A stretch of 64,000 nucleotides of DNA from Ralstonia sp. SET104 (GCF_003851545.1 NZ_BHVX01000002.1:248001-312000), one strand, 5' to 3'; positions 44,021 to 53,779 are shown, counted from the first letter of the stretch. Notes: generated by a model from the letters alone, not told the origin. Numbers and translations: made by a program.

Positions 44021-45262
44021 GTGAAAACGATCCAGAAATCCGCCAAGCTCAACAACGTCTGCTATGACATTCGCGGCCCCGTGCTCGAAAAGGCCAAGCA
44101 GATGGAGGAAGAGGGCCACAAGATCATCAAGCTGAATATCGGCAACCTGGCCGTGTTCGGTTTCGATGCCCCGGAAGAGATCCAGCAGGACATGATCCGC
44201 AATCTGCCGAATTCGGCGGCGTATTCGGATTCCAAAGGCATCTTCGCGGCGCGCAAGGCGGTGATGCACTACACGCAAGAGCAGGGCATCAAGAACGTCA
44301 CGCTGGATGACATCTACCTGGGCAATGGCGCGTCGGAGCTGATTTCGCTGGCGACCAACGCGTTGCTCGACGCGGGTGACGAACTGCTGCTGCCAGCGCC
44401 TGATTACCCGCTGTGGACTGCCGTGACCAGCCTCTCGGGCGGCACGCCGGTGCATTACATCTGCGACGAAGCCAATGGCTGGATGCCCGACCTGGACGAC
44501 ATCCGCGCCAAGATTACGCCCAATACCAAGGGCATCGTCGTTATCAACCCGAACAACCCGACCGGCGCGCTGTACTCGGATGAACTGCTGCTCGGCATCG
44601 TTGCCATTGCACGTGAGCACGGGCTGGTGATCTTCGCCGACGAGGTGTACGACAAGGTTCTGTTTGACGACAACGTGCACACTGCCATCGGTTCGCTGTC
44701 GGAAGACGTGCTGACGGTGACGTTCAACAGCCTGTCGAAGAGCTACCGCTCGTGCGGTTATCGCGCGGGCTGGATGGTCGTGTCCGGCGACAAGCGCCCG
44801 GCCAAGGACTACATCGAAGGCCTGAACATGCTGTCGTCGATGCGCCTGTGCGCCAACGTGCCCGGCCAATGGGCGATTCAGACCGCGCTGGGCGGTTATC
44901 AGAGCATCAAGGATCTGGTGGCGCCGGGCGGCCGCATGCGCCGTCAGCGTGACCTGGCGCACGAACTGATCACCGCCATCCCGGGCGTGACTTGCGTGAA
45001 GCCGAAGGCGGCGCTTTATATGTTCCCGCGCCTCGATCCGGCCGTGTACCCGATCGAAGACGACCAAACCTTCATCCGCCAACTGCTCGAAGAAGAGCGT
45101 GTGCTGCTGGTGCAGGGCACGGGGTTCAACTGGCACTCGCCGGATCACTTCCGCATCGTCTTCCTGCCGCATGAAGACGACCTTCGCGAAGCGATTGGCC
45201 GAATTTCACGCTTCCTGGAGCGGTACCGTCAGCGTCACGGTACTGGCATCCGGGCCGCTTAA
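44021..45262 (+). CDS. alaA: Alanine-type aminotransferase (AlaA-like), PLP-dependent
   Basis: The 413-residue fold-type I aminotransferase resembles AlaA, the glutamate-pyruvate aminotransferase that makes alanine. Key parts are NPNNPTGALYSDELL, FADEVYDKVLFDD and the PLP Lys in TFNSLSKSYRSCGYRAGWMV. The substrate-binding Arg of PDHFRIVFLPHE near the C-terminus is present. I chose GTG 44021 (VKTIQKSAKLNNVCYD); TTG 44015 is the upstream alternative. It precedes hom by 92 bases and thrC after that, so the three may form one amino-acid biosynthesis operon, as in many betaproteobacteria. Confidence 0.9.
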   Translation: MKTIQKSAKLNNVCYDIRGPVLEKAKQMEEEGHKIIKLNIGNLAVFGFDAPEEIQQDMIRNLPNSAAYSDSKGIFAARKAVMHYTQEQGIKNVTLDDIYLGNGASELISLATNALLDAGDELLLPAPDYPLWTAVTSLSGGTPVHYICDEANGWMPDLDDIRAKITPNTKGIVVINPNNPTGALYSDELLLGIVAIAREHGLVIFADEVYDKVLFDDNVHTAIGSLSEDVLTVTFNSLSKSYRSCGYRAGWMVVSGDKRPAKDYIEGLNMLSSMRLCANVPGQWAIQTALGGYQSIKDLVAPGGRMRRQRDLAHELITAIPGVTCVKPKAALYMFPRLDPAVYPIEDDQTFIRQLLEEERVLLVQGTGFNWHSPDHFRIVFLPHEDDLREAIGRISRFLERYRQRHGTGIRAA

Positions 45263-45354
45263 GTTCGGTCTTCCGCCAGACACGTTGTTAGCGGGGCAGA
45301 CCAGAGCGTCTGCCCTGTCCGTTTTTTGTCTTTCCGCTTTTTACGATACGTCTC

Positions 45355-46680
45355 ATGAATCCCATCAAGATCGGCCTGCTCGGGCTCGGTACCGTCGGTG
45401 GCGGTACGCTCAAGGTTCTGCAACGGAACCAGGAAGAAATCCGCCGTCGAGCCGGGCGCGGCATTGAAGTCGCCATGATTGCCGTGCGCAATCTCGATAA
45501 GGCGCGCGCCATCGTGCAGGAAGCCGGTGCGACCGTGCCAGTGGTGAGCGACCCGTTTGCGATTGTGGATTCGCCCGAGATCGATATCGTCGTGGAGCTG
45601 ATTGGCGGCTATGACCTGGCGCGCGAGCTGGTGCTGCGTGCCATCGCCAACGGCAAGCACGTCGTCACCGCCAACAAGGCGCTGCTGGCCATGCATGGCA
45701 ACGAGATCTTCAAGGCCGCCCAGGACAAGGGCGTGATGGTGGCGTTCGAGGCGGCCGTGGCCGGTGGCATCCCCATCATCAAGGCGCTGCGCGAGGGTCT
45801 GACGGCCAACCGCATCGAGTGGATCGCCGGCATCATCAACGGCACCACCAACTTCATCCTGTCGGAAATGCGCGACAAGGGTCTGGATTTCGACACGGTG
45901 TTGAAGGAAGCCCAGCGCCTGGGCTACGCCGAAGCCGACCCGACGTTCGATATTGAAGGCTTCGACGCCGCGCACAAGCTCACACTCATGAGCGCCATTG
46001 CCTTTGGCGTGCCGGTGCAGTTCGAGCGCGCGTATGTGGAAGGCATCACCAAGCTGGAAGCCGTCGACATCCGCTACGCGGAAGAACTCGGCTACCGCAT
46101 CAAGCTGCTGGGCCTGACGCGCCGCACGGAAGCGGGCATCGAGCTGCGCGTTCATCCGACGCTGGTGCCGGCCAAACGTCTGATCGCGAACGTGGAAGGC
46201 GCGATGAACGCCGTGGTTGTCAACGGTGATGCCGTGGGCCCGACGCTGTACTACGGCAAGGGCGCCGGCGCCGAGCCGACTGCCTCGGCCGTCGTCGCCG
46301 ATCTGGTGGACGTGACGCGCCTGCACACCGCTGACCCGGAGCATCGCGTACCGCATCTGGCGTTCCAACCGGACGCGCTGTCCGACACGCCGGTGCTGCC
46401 GATCGACGAAGTGCGTTCGAGTTACTACCTGCGCATCCGCGTGGCCGATGAGACCGGCGTGCTGGCCGACATCACGCGCATCCTGGCCGAGGGCGGCATC
46501 TCGATCGATGCCATGTTGCAGAAGGAATCGCGTGAAGGCGAGCCGCAGCCGCAGACCGACATCATCATGCTGTCGCACGTCACCGTCGAAAAGCGCGTGA
46601 ATGCTGCCATCGCCGCCATCGAAGCGCTGCCGACCGTGCTGTCGAAGGTCACGCGCATCCGCATGGAAGAGTTGAACTGA
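45355..46680 (+). CDS. hom: Homoserine dehydrogenase
   Basis: The 441-residue enzyme reduces aspartate semialdehyde to homoserine with NAD(P)H, the branch to threonine and methionine. The NAD motif GLLGLGTVGGGTLKVL is near residue 6. The catalytic Lys/Asp region follows in NGTTNFILSEMRDKGLDFD and LGYAEADPTFDIEGFDAAHK. A C-terminal ACT domain (YYLRIRVADETGVLADITRI, about residues 354-373) implies allosteric control by an amino acid, probably threonine. It ends four bases before thrC, so the two are coupled. Confidence 0.96.
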   Translation: MNPIKIGLLGLGTVGGGTLKVLQRNQEEIRRRAGRGIEVAMIAVRNLDKARAIVQEAGATVPVVSDPFAIVDSPEIDIVVELIGGYDLARELVLRAIANGKHVVTANKALLAMHGNEIFKAAQDKGVMVAFEAAVAGGIPIIKALREGLTANRIEWIAGIINGTTNFILSEMRDKGLDFDTVLKEAQRLGYAEADPTFDIEGFDAAHKLTLMSAIAFGVPVQFERAYVEGITKLEAVDIRYAEELGYRIKLLGLTRRTEAGIELRVHPTLVPAKRLIANVEGAMNAVVVNGDAVGPTLYYGKGAGAEPTASAVVADLVDVTRLHTADPEHRVPHLAFQPDALSDTPVLPIDEVRSSYYLRIRVADETGVLADITRILAEGGISIDAMLQKESREGEPQPQTDIIMLSHVTVEKRVNAAIAAIEALPTVLSKVTRIRMEELN

Positions 46681-46684
46681 GGTC

Positions 46685-48136
46685 ATGAACATGCAATATC
46701 GATCGACCCGCGGCCATGCCGAGCCGCAGAGCTTTTCCAGCATTCTGCTGGGCGGCCTGGCACCGGACGGCGGCCTGTACCTGCCCGAGCAGTACCCGCA
46801 AGTCAGCGCAGATGAACTGACGCGCTGGCATGGCCTGCCGTATGCCGATCTCGCATTCGAGATCCTGCGCAAGTTCGCCACCGATATTTCCGAAGACGAC
46901 CTGCGCGCGCTGACCCGCCGCACCTACACGCCTGAGGTCTACTGCAACGCGCGCGCCGGTGACAACCCCGCCGACATCACGCCGCTGCACAAGCTGGGCG
47001 AAGAAGGCGGTACGTCGCTCTCGCTGCTGTGTCTGTCCAACGGCCCGACGCTGGCCTTCAAGGACATGGCGATGCAGTTGCTGGGCAACCTGTTTGAATA
47101 CACACTCGACCGCGAGCACGCCGAGCTGAACATCCTGGGCGCCACCTCTGGCGACACCGGCAGCGCGGCCGAATACGCCATGCGCGGCAAGCGCGGCGTG
47201 CGGGTGTTCATGCTGAGCCCCCATCGTAAGATGAGTGCATTCCAGACTGCGCAGATGTTCAGCCTGCAAGACGCAAACATCTTCAACATTGCCATCGAAG
47301 GCGTGTTCGACGACGCGCAGGACATCGTCAAGGCGGTGTCGAACGATCTGGGATACAAGGCCCGTCAGAAGATCGGCACGGTCAACTCGATCAACTGGGC
47401 GCGTGTGGTTGCGCAGGTGGTCTATTACTTCAAGGGCTATTTGTTGGCCGCCCCGAAGATTGGCGACAAGGTGTCGTTTTGCGTGCCGTCGGGCAACTTC
47501 GGTAACGTCTGCGCCGGCCACATCGCGCGCATGATGGGCCTGCCGATCGACAAGCTGGTCGTTGCCACCAACGAGAACGACGTGCTCGACGAGTTCTTCC
47601 GTACCGGCACGTATCGCGTGCGTTCGGCCGCGCAGACGTACCACACGTCCAGCCCGAGCATGGACATCAGCAAGGCGTCCAATTTCGAGCGCTTCGTGTT
47701 CGACCTGCTCGACCGTGATCCGGCGCGCCTCGCGCAATTGTTCCGCGACGTGGATGAGAAGGGCGGTTTCTCGATGACCGGCAAGCCGGAATTCGATCGC
47801 ATCGCTGAATTCGGTTTCGTCTCGGGCCGCAGCTCGCACGCTGACCGTATCGACACCATCCGCGACGTGTTCGCCACCTACGGCACGATGATCGACACCC
47901 ACACTGCCGACGGTGTGAAGGTGGCGCGAGAGAACCTGACGCCGGGCGTGCCAATGGTGGTGCTGGAAACGGCACTGCCGGCCAAGTTTGGCGACGCCAT
48001 CCGCGAAGCGCTGGACCGTGAGCCGGAGCGCCCGGCCGGTTATGCCGATATCGAATCGCTGCCGCAGCGCTTCGAAGTCATGCCTGCCGATGCCGATCGC
48101 ATCAAGGGCTACATCGCCCAGCACACCGGTCTGTAA
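46685..48136 (+). CDS. thrC: Threonine synthase
   Basis: The 483-residue PLP enzyme converts O-phosphohomoserine to threonine. The N-terminus MNMQYRSTRGHAEPQSFSS matches the long ThrC class, and the PLP Lys lies in LSNGPTLAFKDMAMQLLGN (about residues 118-136). The phosphate-binding loop GATSGDTGSAAEYAMRGKRG follows. It is preceded by hom (four bases) and followed by the uracil-DNA glycosylase-family gene after five bases, so it is part of a tight unit. Confidence 0.96.
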   Translation: MNMQYRSTRGHAEPQSFSSILLGGLAPDGGLYLPEQYPQVSADELTRWHGLPYADLAFEILRKFATDISEDDLRALTRRTYTPEVYCNARAGDNPADITPLHKLGEEGGTSLSLLCLSNGPTLAFKDMAMQLLGNLFEYTLDREHAELNILGATSGDTGSAAEYAMRGKRGVRVFMLSPHRKMSAFQTAQMFSLQDANIFNIAIEGVFDDAQDIVKAVSNDLGYKARQKIGTVNSINWARVVAQVVYYFKGYLLAAPKIGDKVSFCVPSGNFGNVCAGHIARMMGLPIDKLVVATNENDVLDEFFRTGTYRVRSAAQTYHTSSPSMDISKASNFERFVFDLLDRDPARLAQLFRDVDEKGGFSMTGKPEFDRIAEFGFVSGRSSHADRIDTIRDVFATYGTMIDTHTADGVKVARENLTPGVPMVVLETALPAKFGDAIREALDREPERPAGYADIESLPQRFEVMPADADRIKGYIAQHTGL

Positions 48137-48141
48137 AAGCC

Positions 48142-48768
48142 ATGGCAGCAGTGCCGGATGACGTAGCCGGGGCAGCCGAAGTTGCATTTGCAAGCTGCCT
48201 GCGCGACATCCGCGCCTGCCGGGAGTGCAAGGGCGCGCTGGCGCACGAGCCGCGCCCTGTTGTCGTGGCGGAACGCCGCGCCCGCGTGCTGATCATCGGG
48301 CAGGCGCCGGGGCGCATCGTTCAGGAAACCGGCATCCCCTGGAACGACCGCTCGGGCGATCGCCTGCGCCAGTGGCTGCAAATTGCGTACGACGATTTTT
48401 ATGCCGACAAGCGCATCGCCGTGGTGCCGATGGGCTTCTGCTTTCCCGGCACCGGTGCGAATGGCGACCTGCCGCCGCGTCCTGAATGCGCTCCCAAATG
48501 GCATCGCCCCTTGTTGACGGCGATGCCTGACGTGAAGCTCACGCTGCTGGTCGGTACCTACGCGCAGCGGTACTACCTCGACGTACCGCGCGGCTGGTCG
48601 CTTACAGATGTGGTCCGCAACGGACCTGTGCAGGATGCGCAAGGCCGTGTGCTGTTTCCGCTGCCGCATCCGAGTCCGCGCAATCTCGCTTGGTTCAAGC
48701 ACAACCCGTGGTTTGACGCGCGCACCGTGCCGGCACTGCGGACGGCGCTCGCAAACGCATTCGCTTGA
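48142..48768 (+). CDS. Uracil-DNA glycosylase family protein
   Basis: The 208-residue protein belongs to the UDG superfamily. It has the ligand motif VLIIGQAPGRIVQETGIPW (motif 1 type, GQAPG) and the C-terminal PLPHPSPRNLAWFKHNPWF (motif 2, HPSPRN). An N-terminal Cys pair (SCLRDIRACRECKGAL) suggests metal binding, but the four-Cys Fe-S cluster of family 4/5 enzymes is not complete. It may be a single-strand-selective or otherwise divergent family member involved in base excision repair. It starts five bases after thrC. Confidence 0.82.
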   Translation: MAAVPDDVAGAAEVAFASCLRDIRACRECKGALAHEPRPVVVAERRARVLIIGQAPGRIVQETGIPWNDRSGDRLRQWLQIAYDDFYADKRIAVVPMGFCFPGTGANGDLPPRPECAPKWHRPLLTAMPDVKLTLLVGTYAQRYYLDVPRGWSLTDVVRNGPVQDAQGRVLFPLPHPSPRNLAWFKHNPWFDARTVPALRTALANAFA

Positions 48769-48849
48769 TACGCCTGGGCTGATGCATGGTATCGGCCTGG
48801 AACCGATACAATCGAAATCTCCTTGTCGATTTCGCCCTCCCATTTCCGC

Positions 48850-50109
48850 ATGTCCGCCAACGATGCTCCCGCCGTCAAACCGTCCTTGCTGACGCTCGAT
48901 GCGGCGCTGTCGCAGTTGCTCGCCGCCGTGCGCGCGTTGCACGAAACCGAAACCGTGCCGACGCTGCACGCCAACGGCCGCATCCTCGCGCAAGCCGTGC
49001 ACAGCGGCCTGAACGTGCCGCCGGCCGACAATACGTCGATGGATGGCTACGCCGTACGCGCTGCCGACATCACCGCGCCGGGCACGCGCCTGAAGGTGGC
49101 GCAGCGTATTCCCGCCGGCCACGTCGGTCAGACGCTCAATGCGGGCGAAGCGGCGCGCATCTTCACCGGCGCGATGATCCCGCCGGGTGCCGATGCGGTG
49201 GTCATGCAAGAGCAATGCAAGGCTGATCCGGATACGGGCACCGTCACCATCGATCACGTACCGGAATCCGGAGAGTGGATTCGCCGGGCGGGAGAAGACA
49301 TTGCCGACGGCGCCGAGATCCTGTCGCGTGGCACGCGCCTCGGCGCGCAGCAACTGGGCCTTGCCGCTTCCGTTGGCTGCGCGAATCTGCAGGTGGTGCG
49401 CCGCCCGCGCGTGGCTGTGTTCTTTACCGGCGATGAACTCGCCATGCCCGGCGAGCCGCTCAAGCCTGGCGCCATCTACAACTCCAACCGCTTCACGCTG
49501 CGCGCGCTGCTCGAAAACCTCGGCTGCGAGATCACCGATTTCGGCATCGTGCCCGACACGTTGCAGGCCACGCGCGACACGCTGCGTGAAGCCGCTGAGG
49601 CGCATGATTTGATCATCACCTCCGGCGGCGTGTCGGTGGGCGAGGAAGACCACATTAAACCCGCCGTGGAAGCCGAAGGGCGCCTGAATATGTGGCAGAT
49701 CGCCATCAAGCCGGGCAAACCACTCGCCTTCGGCGAAGTGCGTCGCCCCGCTGGCATGGTGGGTGGGCCGACGGCGTTTTTCCTCGGTCTGCCGGGCAAC
49801 CCGGTGTCGAGCTTCGTGACCTTCCTGCTGTTTGTCCGGCCGTTCATCCTGCGCCTGCAGGGCGTGACTGATGTGGCGCCGAAGCGCCTGCCGATGCGCG
49901 CCGATTTTGCACTGCCAAAGGGGGATCGCCGCAACGAATTCCTGCGCGCGCGTATCAACACCAATGGCGGGCTGGACCTGTTCCCGAATCAAAGCTCCGG
50001 CGTGTTGACTTCCACGGTGTGGGGCGATGGCCTGATCGACAACCCGCCCAACCAGCCGATCGCGCAGGGCGATGTCGTCAGCTTCCTGCCGTTTGCGGGT
50101 CTGGTGTAA
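48850..50109 (+). CDS. moeA: Molybdopterin molybdenumtransferase MoeA
   Basis: The 419-residue enzyme inserts molybdenum into molybdopterin. The signatures NTSMDGYAVRAADI (about residues 60-73), IFTGAMIPPGADAVVMQEQ (about 103-121), VAVFFTGDELAMPGEPL (about 194-210) and FFLGLPGNPVSSFVTFLLF (about 311-329) are all present. ATG 48850 is chosen as the start (MSANDAPAVKP); an in-frame TTG at 48823 lies upstream. It heads a molybdenum cofactor set with moaD and moaE. Confidence 0.94.
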   Translation: MSANDAPAVKPSLLTLDAALSQLLAAVRALHETETVPTLHANGRILAQAVHSGLNVPPADNTSMDGYAVRAADITAPGTRLKVAQRIPAGHVGQTLNAGEAARIFTGAMIPPGADAVVMQEQCKADPDTGTVTIDHVPESGEWIRRAGEDIADGAEILSRGTRLGAQQLGLAASVGCANLQVVRRPRVAVFFTGDELAMPGEPLKPGAIYNSNRFTLRALLENLGCEITDFGIVPDTLQATRDTLREAAEAHDLIITSGGVSVGEEDHIKPAVEAEGRLNMWQIAIKPGKPLAFGEVRRPAGMVGGPTAFFLGLPGNPVSSFVTFLLFVRPFILRLQGVTDVAPKRLPMRADFALPKGDRRNEFLRARINTNGGLDLFPNQSSGVLTSTVWGDGLIDNPPNQPIAQGDVVSFLPFAGLV

Positions 50110-50121
50110 GGAGCGATGACC

Positions 50122-50379
50122 ATGCAGATCGAGCTGCGTTTTTTTGCCAGCGTGCGCGAGCAACTGGGGACCTCGCAAGAGGTGGCAACCATGCCGGACA
50201 CCATCCGCACCGTGGGCGATGTGCGCCGCTGGTTGGCGCAGCGCGGCTCTGTGTGGGGCGAGACGCTGGCCGAGGGACGTGCACTGCGCATGGCGGTGGA
50301 CCACCAGGTTGTGCCCGCCGATACCGCTGTGCATGACGGCTGCGAAGTCGCGTTCTTCCCTCCCGTGACCGGCGGCTGA
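50122..50379 (+). CDS. moaD: Molybdopterin synthase sulfur carrier subunit MoaD
   Basis: The 85-residue ubiquitin-like protein carries the sulfur as a C-terminal thiocarboxylate for molybdopterin synthesis. It starts MQIELRFFASVREQLG and ends in the required Gly-Gly (VAFFPPVTGG). A TAAGGAGC element lies just upstream; ATG 50116 is two bases from it and ATG 50122 eight bases from it, so I prefer 50122. It overlaps neither neighbour and is followed by moaE after 16 bases. Confidence 0.92.
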   Translation: MQIELRFFASVREQLGTSQEVATMPDTIRTVGDVRRWLAQRGSVWGETLAEGRALRMAVDHQVVPADTAVHDGCEVAFFPPVTGG

Positions 50380-50395
50380 GCGCAGGAGAACGACC

Positions 50396-50917
50396 ATGAC
50401 CGTCCGTGTCCAGGAAGGTGATTTCGACCTCGGCGCCGAGATTGCCGCGCTGCGTGCCGGCCGCCCGAACATTGGCGCCGTGGCCAGTTTTATTGGCACC
50501 GTGCGCGATATCAATGATGGCGCCGGTGTGTCCGAGATGGAGCTGGAGCACTATCCTGGCATGACAGAGAAGGCGCTCGCTAACATTGTGAGCGCGGCCA
50601 TGCAGCGGTGGGAGCTGATTGACGCGCTGGTCATTCATCGCGTGGGCAAGCTCAAGCCGCAAGACCAGATCGTGCTGGTGGCGGTGGCCTCCGAGCATCG
50701 CGGTGAATCTTTTGCTGCGTGCGAATTCATCATGGATTACCTCAAAAGCGAGGCGCCGTTCTGGAAGAAGGAACAGACGCCTCAGGGCGCGCGCTGGGTC
50801 GATGCGCGTGTGACCGACGACAAGGCACTCGCCCGCTGGGGCATCAGCACGACCAACGCCGCGGCAAGCATGGCCAGTCAGCCTGGCGCATCGGCGCAAC
50901 CCAACGACTACGAATAA
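50396..50917 (+). CDS. moaE: Molybdopterin synthase catalytic subunit MoaE
   Basis: The 173-residue protein forms the heterotetrameric molybdopterin synthase with MoaD. The segments VASFIGTVRDINDGAGV, LEHYPGMTEKALANIV and EFIMDYLKSEAPFWKKEQT with the catalytic Lys residues are typical. It has a slightly longer C-terminal tail than E. coli MoaE (150 residues). It is the third gene of the moeA-moaD-moaE unit. Confidence 0.94.
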   Translation: MTVRVQEGDFDLGAEIAALRAGRPNIGAVASFIGTVRDINDGAGVSEMELEHYPGMTEKALANIVSAAMQRWELIDALVIHRVGKLKPQDQIVLVAVASEHRGESFAACEFIMDYLKSEAPFWKKEQTPQGARWVDARVTDDKALARWGISTTNAAASMASQPGASAQPNDYE

Positions 50918-50932
50918 CAAGGACGCGACCGC

Positions 50933-51313
50933 ATGAGCGGAATGGGCTTTCTGGCAGTCGGGGTGGGCGCTGCGTTGGGAGCCTGGTTGCGCTGGGCGCT
51001 CGCCGTCTTGTGGAACGCGGTCAATCCGGCCTTGCCGTATGGCACGCTGGCAGCCAATCTGGTGGGGGGCTATCTGGTGGGCGCGGCGGTGGGTTTTTTC
51101 GACGCGCATGCGGGGCTGCCGCCGGAATGGCGCTTGCTGGTCATCACCGGTTTTCTTGGCGGGCTTACGACGTTTTCGACGTTTTCCAGCGAGGTGGTTG
51201 CGAATATCCTGGCTGGCGACTACGGCACGGGCGTGCTGCATATCGTGGCGCATCTGGGCGGTTCGCTGTTCCTCACGCTGCTCGGTCTCTGGACGGTGCG
51301 CACGTTCAGTTGA
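50933..51313 (+). CDS. crcB: Fluoride ion channel CrcB/Fluc
   Basis: The 126-residue membrane protein has four helices and exports fluoride as a dual-topology dimer. The family signatures GAALGAWLRWAL (about residues 12-23), GTLAANLVGGYLVG and the ITGFLGGLTTFSTFSSEV stretch (with the Phe/Ser/Thr track and the Thr-Thr-Phe motif) are present. It starts 15 bases after moaE, a likely co-transcription with the molybdenum genes though no functional link is known. Confidence 0.93.
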   Translation: MSGMGFLAVGVGAALGAWLRWALAVLWNAVNPALPYGTLAANLVGGYLVGAAVGFFDAHAGLPPEWRLLVITGFLGGLTTFSTFSSEVVANILAGDYGTGVLHIVAHLGGSLFLTLLGLWTVRTFS

Positions 51314-51459
51314 TGGCAAGGGCCGGTTTGCGACCGTCATTGCGAATGAGAAGTCTGATTCACATACTGGTAGTGCCTGCGGTGGCGTAGGGACGGGCAG
51401 TATCAAAGGCTGCCGCGGGTTGTCTTGTGTTGTTCCATCCATAACGAGAAGGAGACGCA

Positions 51460-53634
51460 ATGAAACCAATCCGAACGGCGCACCTGCGACGGCACGTCAG
51501 GGCAAGCAACTTCGTGGCGGCCGGTGCCTTGCTACTGGCAGGCTGCGGCGTGCTGAGTGCCTGCGGCGGCAATGACGGCAACAACGTGCCCGGCAACACC
51601 AAGCCGGCCTTTGCCGGCAAGGTGACCATCAACCGCTACGACGGCGTATCGGACGACCTGCTGACCGCGGGGCTGGGCGCCAGCGGCCTGGCTTCCACCC
51701 CCGCGCCGGCCATCGCCAATGCAACGGCACCCACGGCGGCCGAACTGCGCCGCCTGGCGATCTACGCCAACTACCGTGCGCTCGTCGACACGGCGGCCAA
51801 GGGCGGCTACGGCACGCTCTACGGCCCGAACGTTGACGCCAGCGGCAACGTCACGCAGGGCTCGGGCATGATCGCCGGCAGCGAGTACGTGACCTATTCC
51901 GACGACGGCACCGGCCAGCAGAACGTCGTGCTGCTGGTGCAGATCCCAGACAGTTTCGATGCCAGCAACCCCTGCATCATCACTGCCACCTCGTCGGGCT
52001 CGCGTGGCGTTTATGGCGCGATTTCCACCGGCGAGTGGGGCCTCAAGCGCAAGTGCGCCGTCGCCTATACGGACAAGGGCACCGGCGCCGGCCCGCACGA
52101 TCTGGCTACCGATACCGTTGTGCTGCAAGACGGCACGCGCACCACGCGCAGCGCCGCCGGTTCCAACGCGCACTTCGCCGCGCCGCTTACCAGCAGCCAG
52201 CTTGCTGTGTTCAATGCCGCCACGCCGAACCGGCTGGCATTCAAGCACGCGCATTCGCAGCGCAACCCAGAGAAGGACTGGGGTCTGTTTACTCTGCAGG
52301 CCGTGCAGTTCGCGTTCTGGGCGATCAACGACAAGATCGGGGGGGCTAGCGGCACGCTGGTTGGCAGCGCGTTGCCGGTGCGCCCGGACAACACCATCGT
52401 CATCGCGTCGAGCATCTCCAACGGCGGTGGCGCAGCCATCGCAGCGGCGGAGCAGGACACGGGCGGCTGGATCGACGGCGTGGCCGTTGGTGAGCCCGGC
52501 CTGAACCTGCCAGCCAACACCGGCGTGCAGGTGGTGCGCGGTGGTACGGCGCTGCCGACGACGGGCAAGCCCCTGTTCGACTACGTGAGCTACGCTAACG
52601 TGTTCCGGCTGTGCGCGGCATCGTCGGGCAGTGTGGCGACGGCACCGGCGCAGGCGTTCTTCACCAGCCTGGCCACGTTCCCGGCCGGTGTGCAGGCCAA
52701 CCGGTGCGCTGCGCTCAAGGCGGCGGGGCTGCTGACATCCACCACGGCGGCTGCCCAGGCTGATGAAGCCCTGCAGAAGATGCGCGCCTACGGTTGGGAG
52801 CCCGAGTCGGACCTGGTGCACGCGTCGATGTCGTTCTACGAGATCGACCCGTCGGTGGCGACTACCTTCGGCAATGCGCTGTCGCGCGCCAGTGTGACCG
52901 ACAACCTTTGCGGCCTGAGCTTTGCCGCCACCGATGCGGCGTTCCACCCGACCGCCGTGAACGCCACGGCACTCGCGCAGATGGCGGCATTGGGCAACGG
53001 CATTCCACCTACCTCCGGCGTGCAGCTCGTCAACAACAACGCGCAGGGCGGGCCGGCGCGCAGCAACCAGTCGGTGGATTCCACCGGCACGCAGGTCGCC
53101 AACCTCGATGGCGCACTGTGCCTGCGCAACCTGCTGACCGGCGCGGATGCGGCGTCGCAATCGTTGCAGACCGGCATCAGCCAGACCCTGCGCACCGGCA
53201 ACCTGCAAGGCAAGCCCGCGCTGATCGTGCAGGGGCGCAACGATGCGCTGCTGCCGGTCAACCACGGCTCCCGCCCGTACCTGGGGCTGAATGCCAAGGT
53301 GGAGGGCGGGTCGAGCAAGCTGTCGTATATCGAGGTGATGAACGCGCAGCACTTCGATGGCTTTATCGACCTCGTGCCCGGTTACGACACGCTGTTCGTG
53401 CCGCTGGTGCTGTATGAGCAACGCGCGCTCGACGCGCTGTACGCCAACCTGAAGAGCGGCACGCCGCTGCCGCCCTCGCAGGTGGTGCGCACAACCCCGC
53501 GCGGTGGCACGCCCGGTGCTGCTCCGGCCATCAGCGCAACCAACGTGCCGAACTTCACGAACACGCCGGCGGCAGGTGACCGTATCTCGGTGACGGTGGC
53601 GGGCGGTACGACGACGGTATCGGTGCCCAATTGA
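51460..53634 (+). CDS. D-(-)-3-hydroxybutyrate oligomer hydrolase
   Basis: The 724-residue protein matches the Ralstonia/Cupriavidus 3-hydroxybutyrate oligomer hydrolases, which cut poly-3-hydroxybutyrate oligomers to monomers. The nucleophile Ser is probably in IVIASSISNGGGAAIAAAE (about residues 313-331). The late segments ALIVQGRNDALLPVNHG and YIEVMNAQHFDGFIDLVPGY fit the acid and His of an esterase triad. The N-terminus is basic then hydrophobic and shows two lipobox-like motifs (LLLAGC at about 25-30, LSAC at 32-35), so it may be a lipoprotein or be cleaved by signal peptidase. It stands alone between crcB and clpB. Confidence 0.92.
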   Translation: MKPIRTAHLRRHVRASNFVAAGALLLAGCGVLSACGGNDGNNVPGNTKPAFAGKVTINRYDGVSDDLLTAGLGASGLASTPAPAIANATAPTAAELRRLAIYANYRALVDTAAKGGYGTLYGPNVDASGNVTQGSGMIAGSEYVTYSDDGTGQQNVVLLVQIPDSFDASNPCIITATSSGSRGVYGAISTGEWGLKRKCAVAYTDKGTGAGPHDLATDTVVLQDGTRTTRSAAGSNAHFAAPLTSSQLAVFNAATPNRLAFKHAHSQRNPEKDWGLFTLQAVQFAFWAINDKIGGASGTLVGSALPVRPDNTIVIASSISNGGGAAIAAAEQDTGGWIDGVAVGEPGLNLPANTGVQVVRGGTALPTTGKPLFDYVSYANVFRLCAASSGSVATAPAQAFFTSLATFPAGVQANRCAALKAAGLLTSTTAAAQADEALQKMRAYGWEPESDLVHASMSFYEIDPSVATTFGNALSRASVTDNLCGLSFAATDAAFHPTAVNATALAQMAALGNGIPPTSGVQLVNNNAQGGPARSNQSVDSTGTQVANLDGALCLRNLLTGADAASQSLQTGISQTLRTGNLQGKPALIVQGRNDALLPVNHGSRPYLGLNAKVEGGSSKLSYIEVMNAQHFDGFIDLVPGYDTLFVPLVLYEQRALDALYANLKSGTPLPPSQVVRTTPRGGTPGAAPAISATNVPNFTNTPAAGDRISVTVAGGTTTVSVPN

Positions 53635-53751
53635 GGCGGGGGCCAATGCGGCAACCAAGACGATTCTGAAGCACTTGGGGCGGTGGCGTGACCAGCAGGC
53701 GCGCCGCCGTTTGTTTTTGGACAAACCTGCATGAAAACCAGCGTTTCCGTG

Positions 53752-53779
53752 CTTGAAATGCCACCGAAGCTCCCTATCT
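53752..53779 (+). promoter_or_regulatory. Sigma-32 heat-shock promoter of clpB
   Basis: CTTGAAA (53752-53758), a 13-base spacer and CCCTATCT (53772-53779) match the sigma-32 consensus CTTGAAA / CCCCATNT closely. It lies 37 bases before clpB. Confidence 0.8.
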
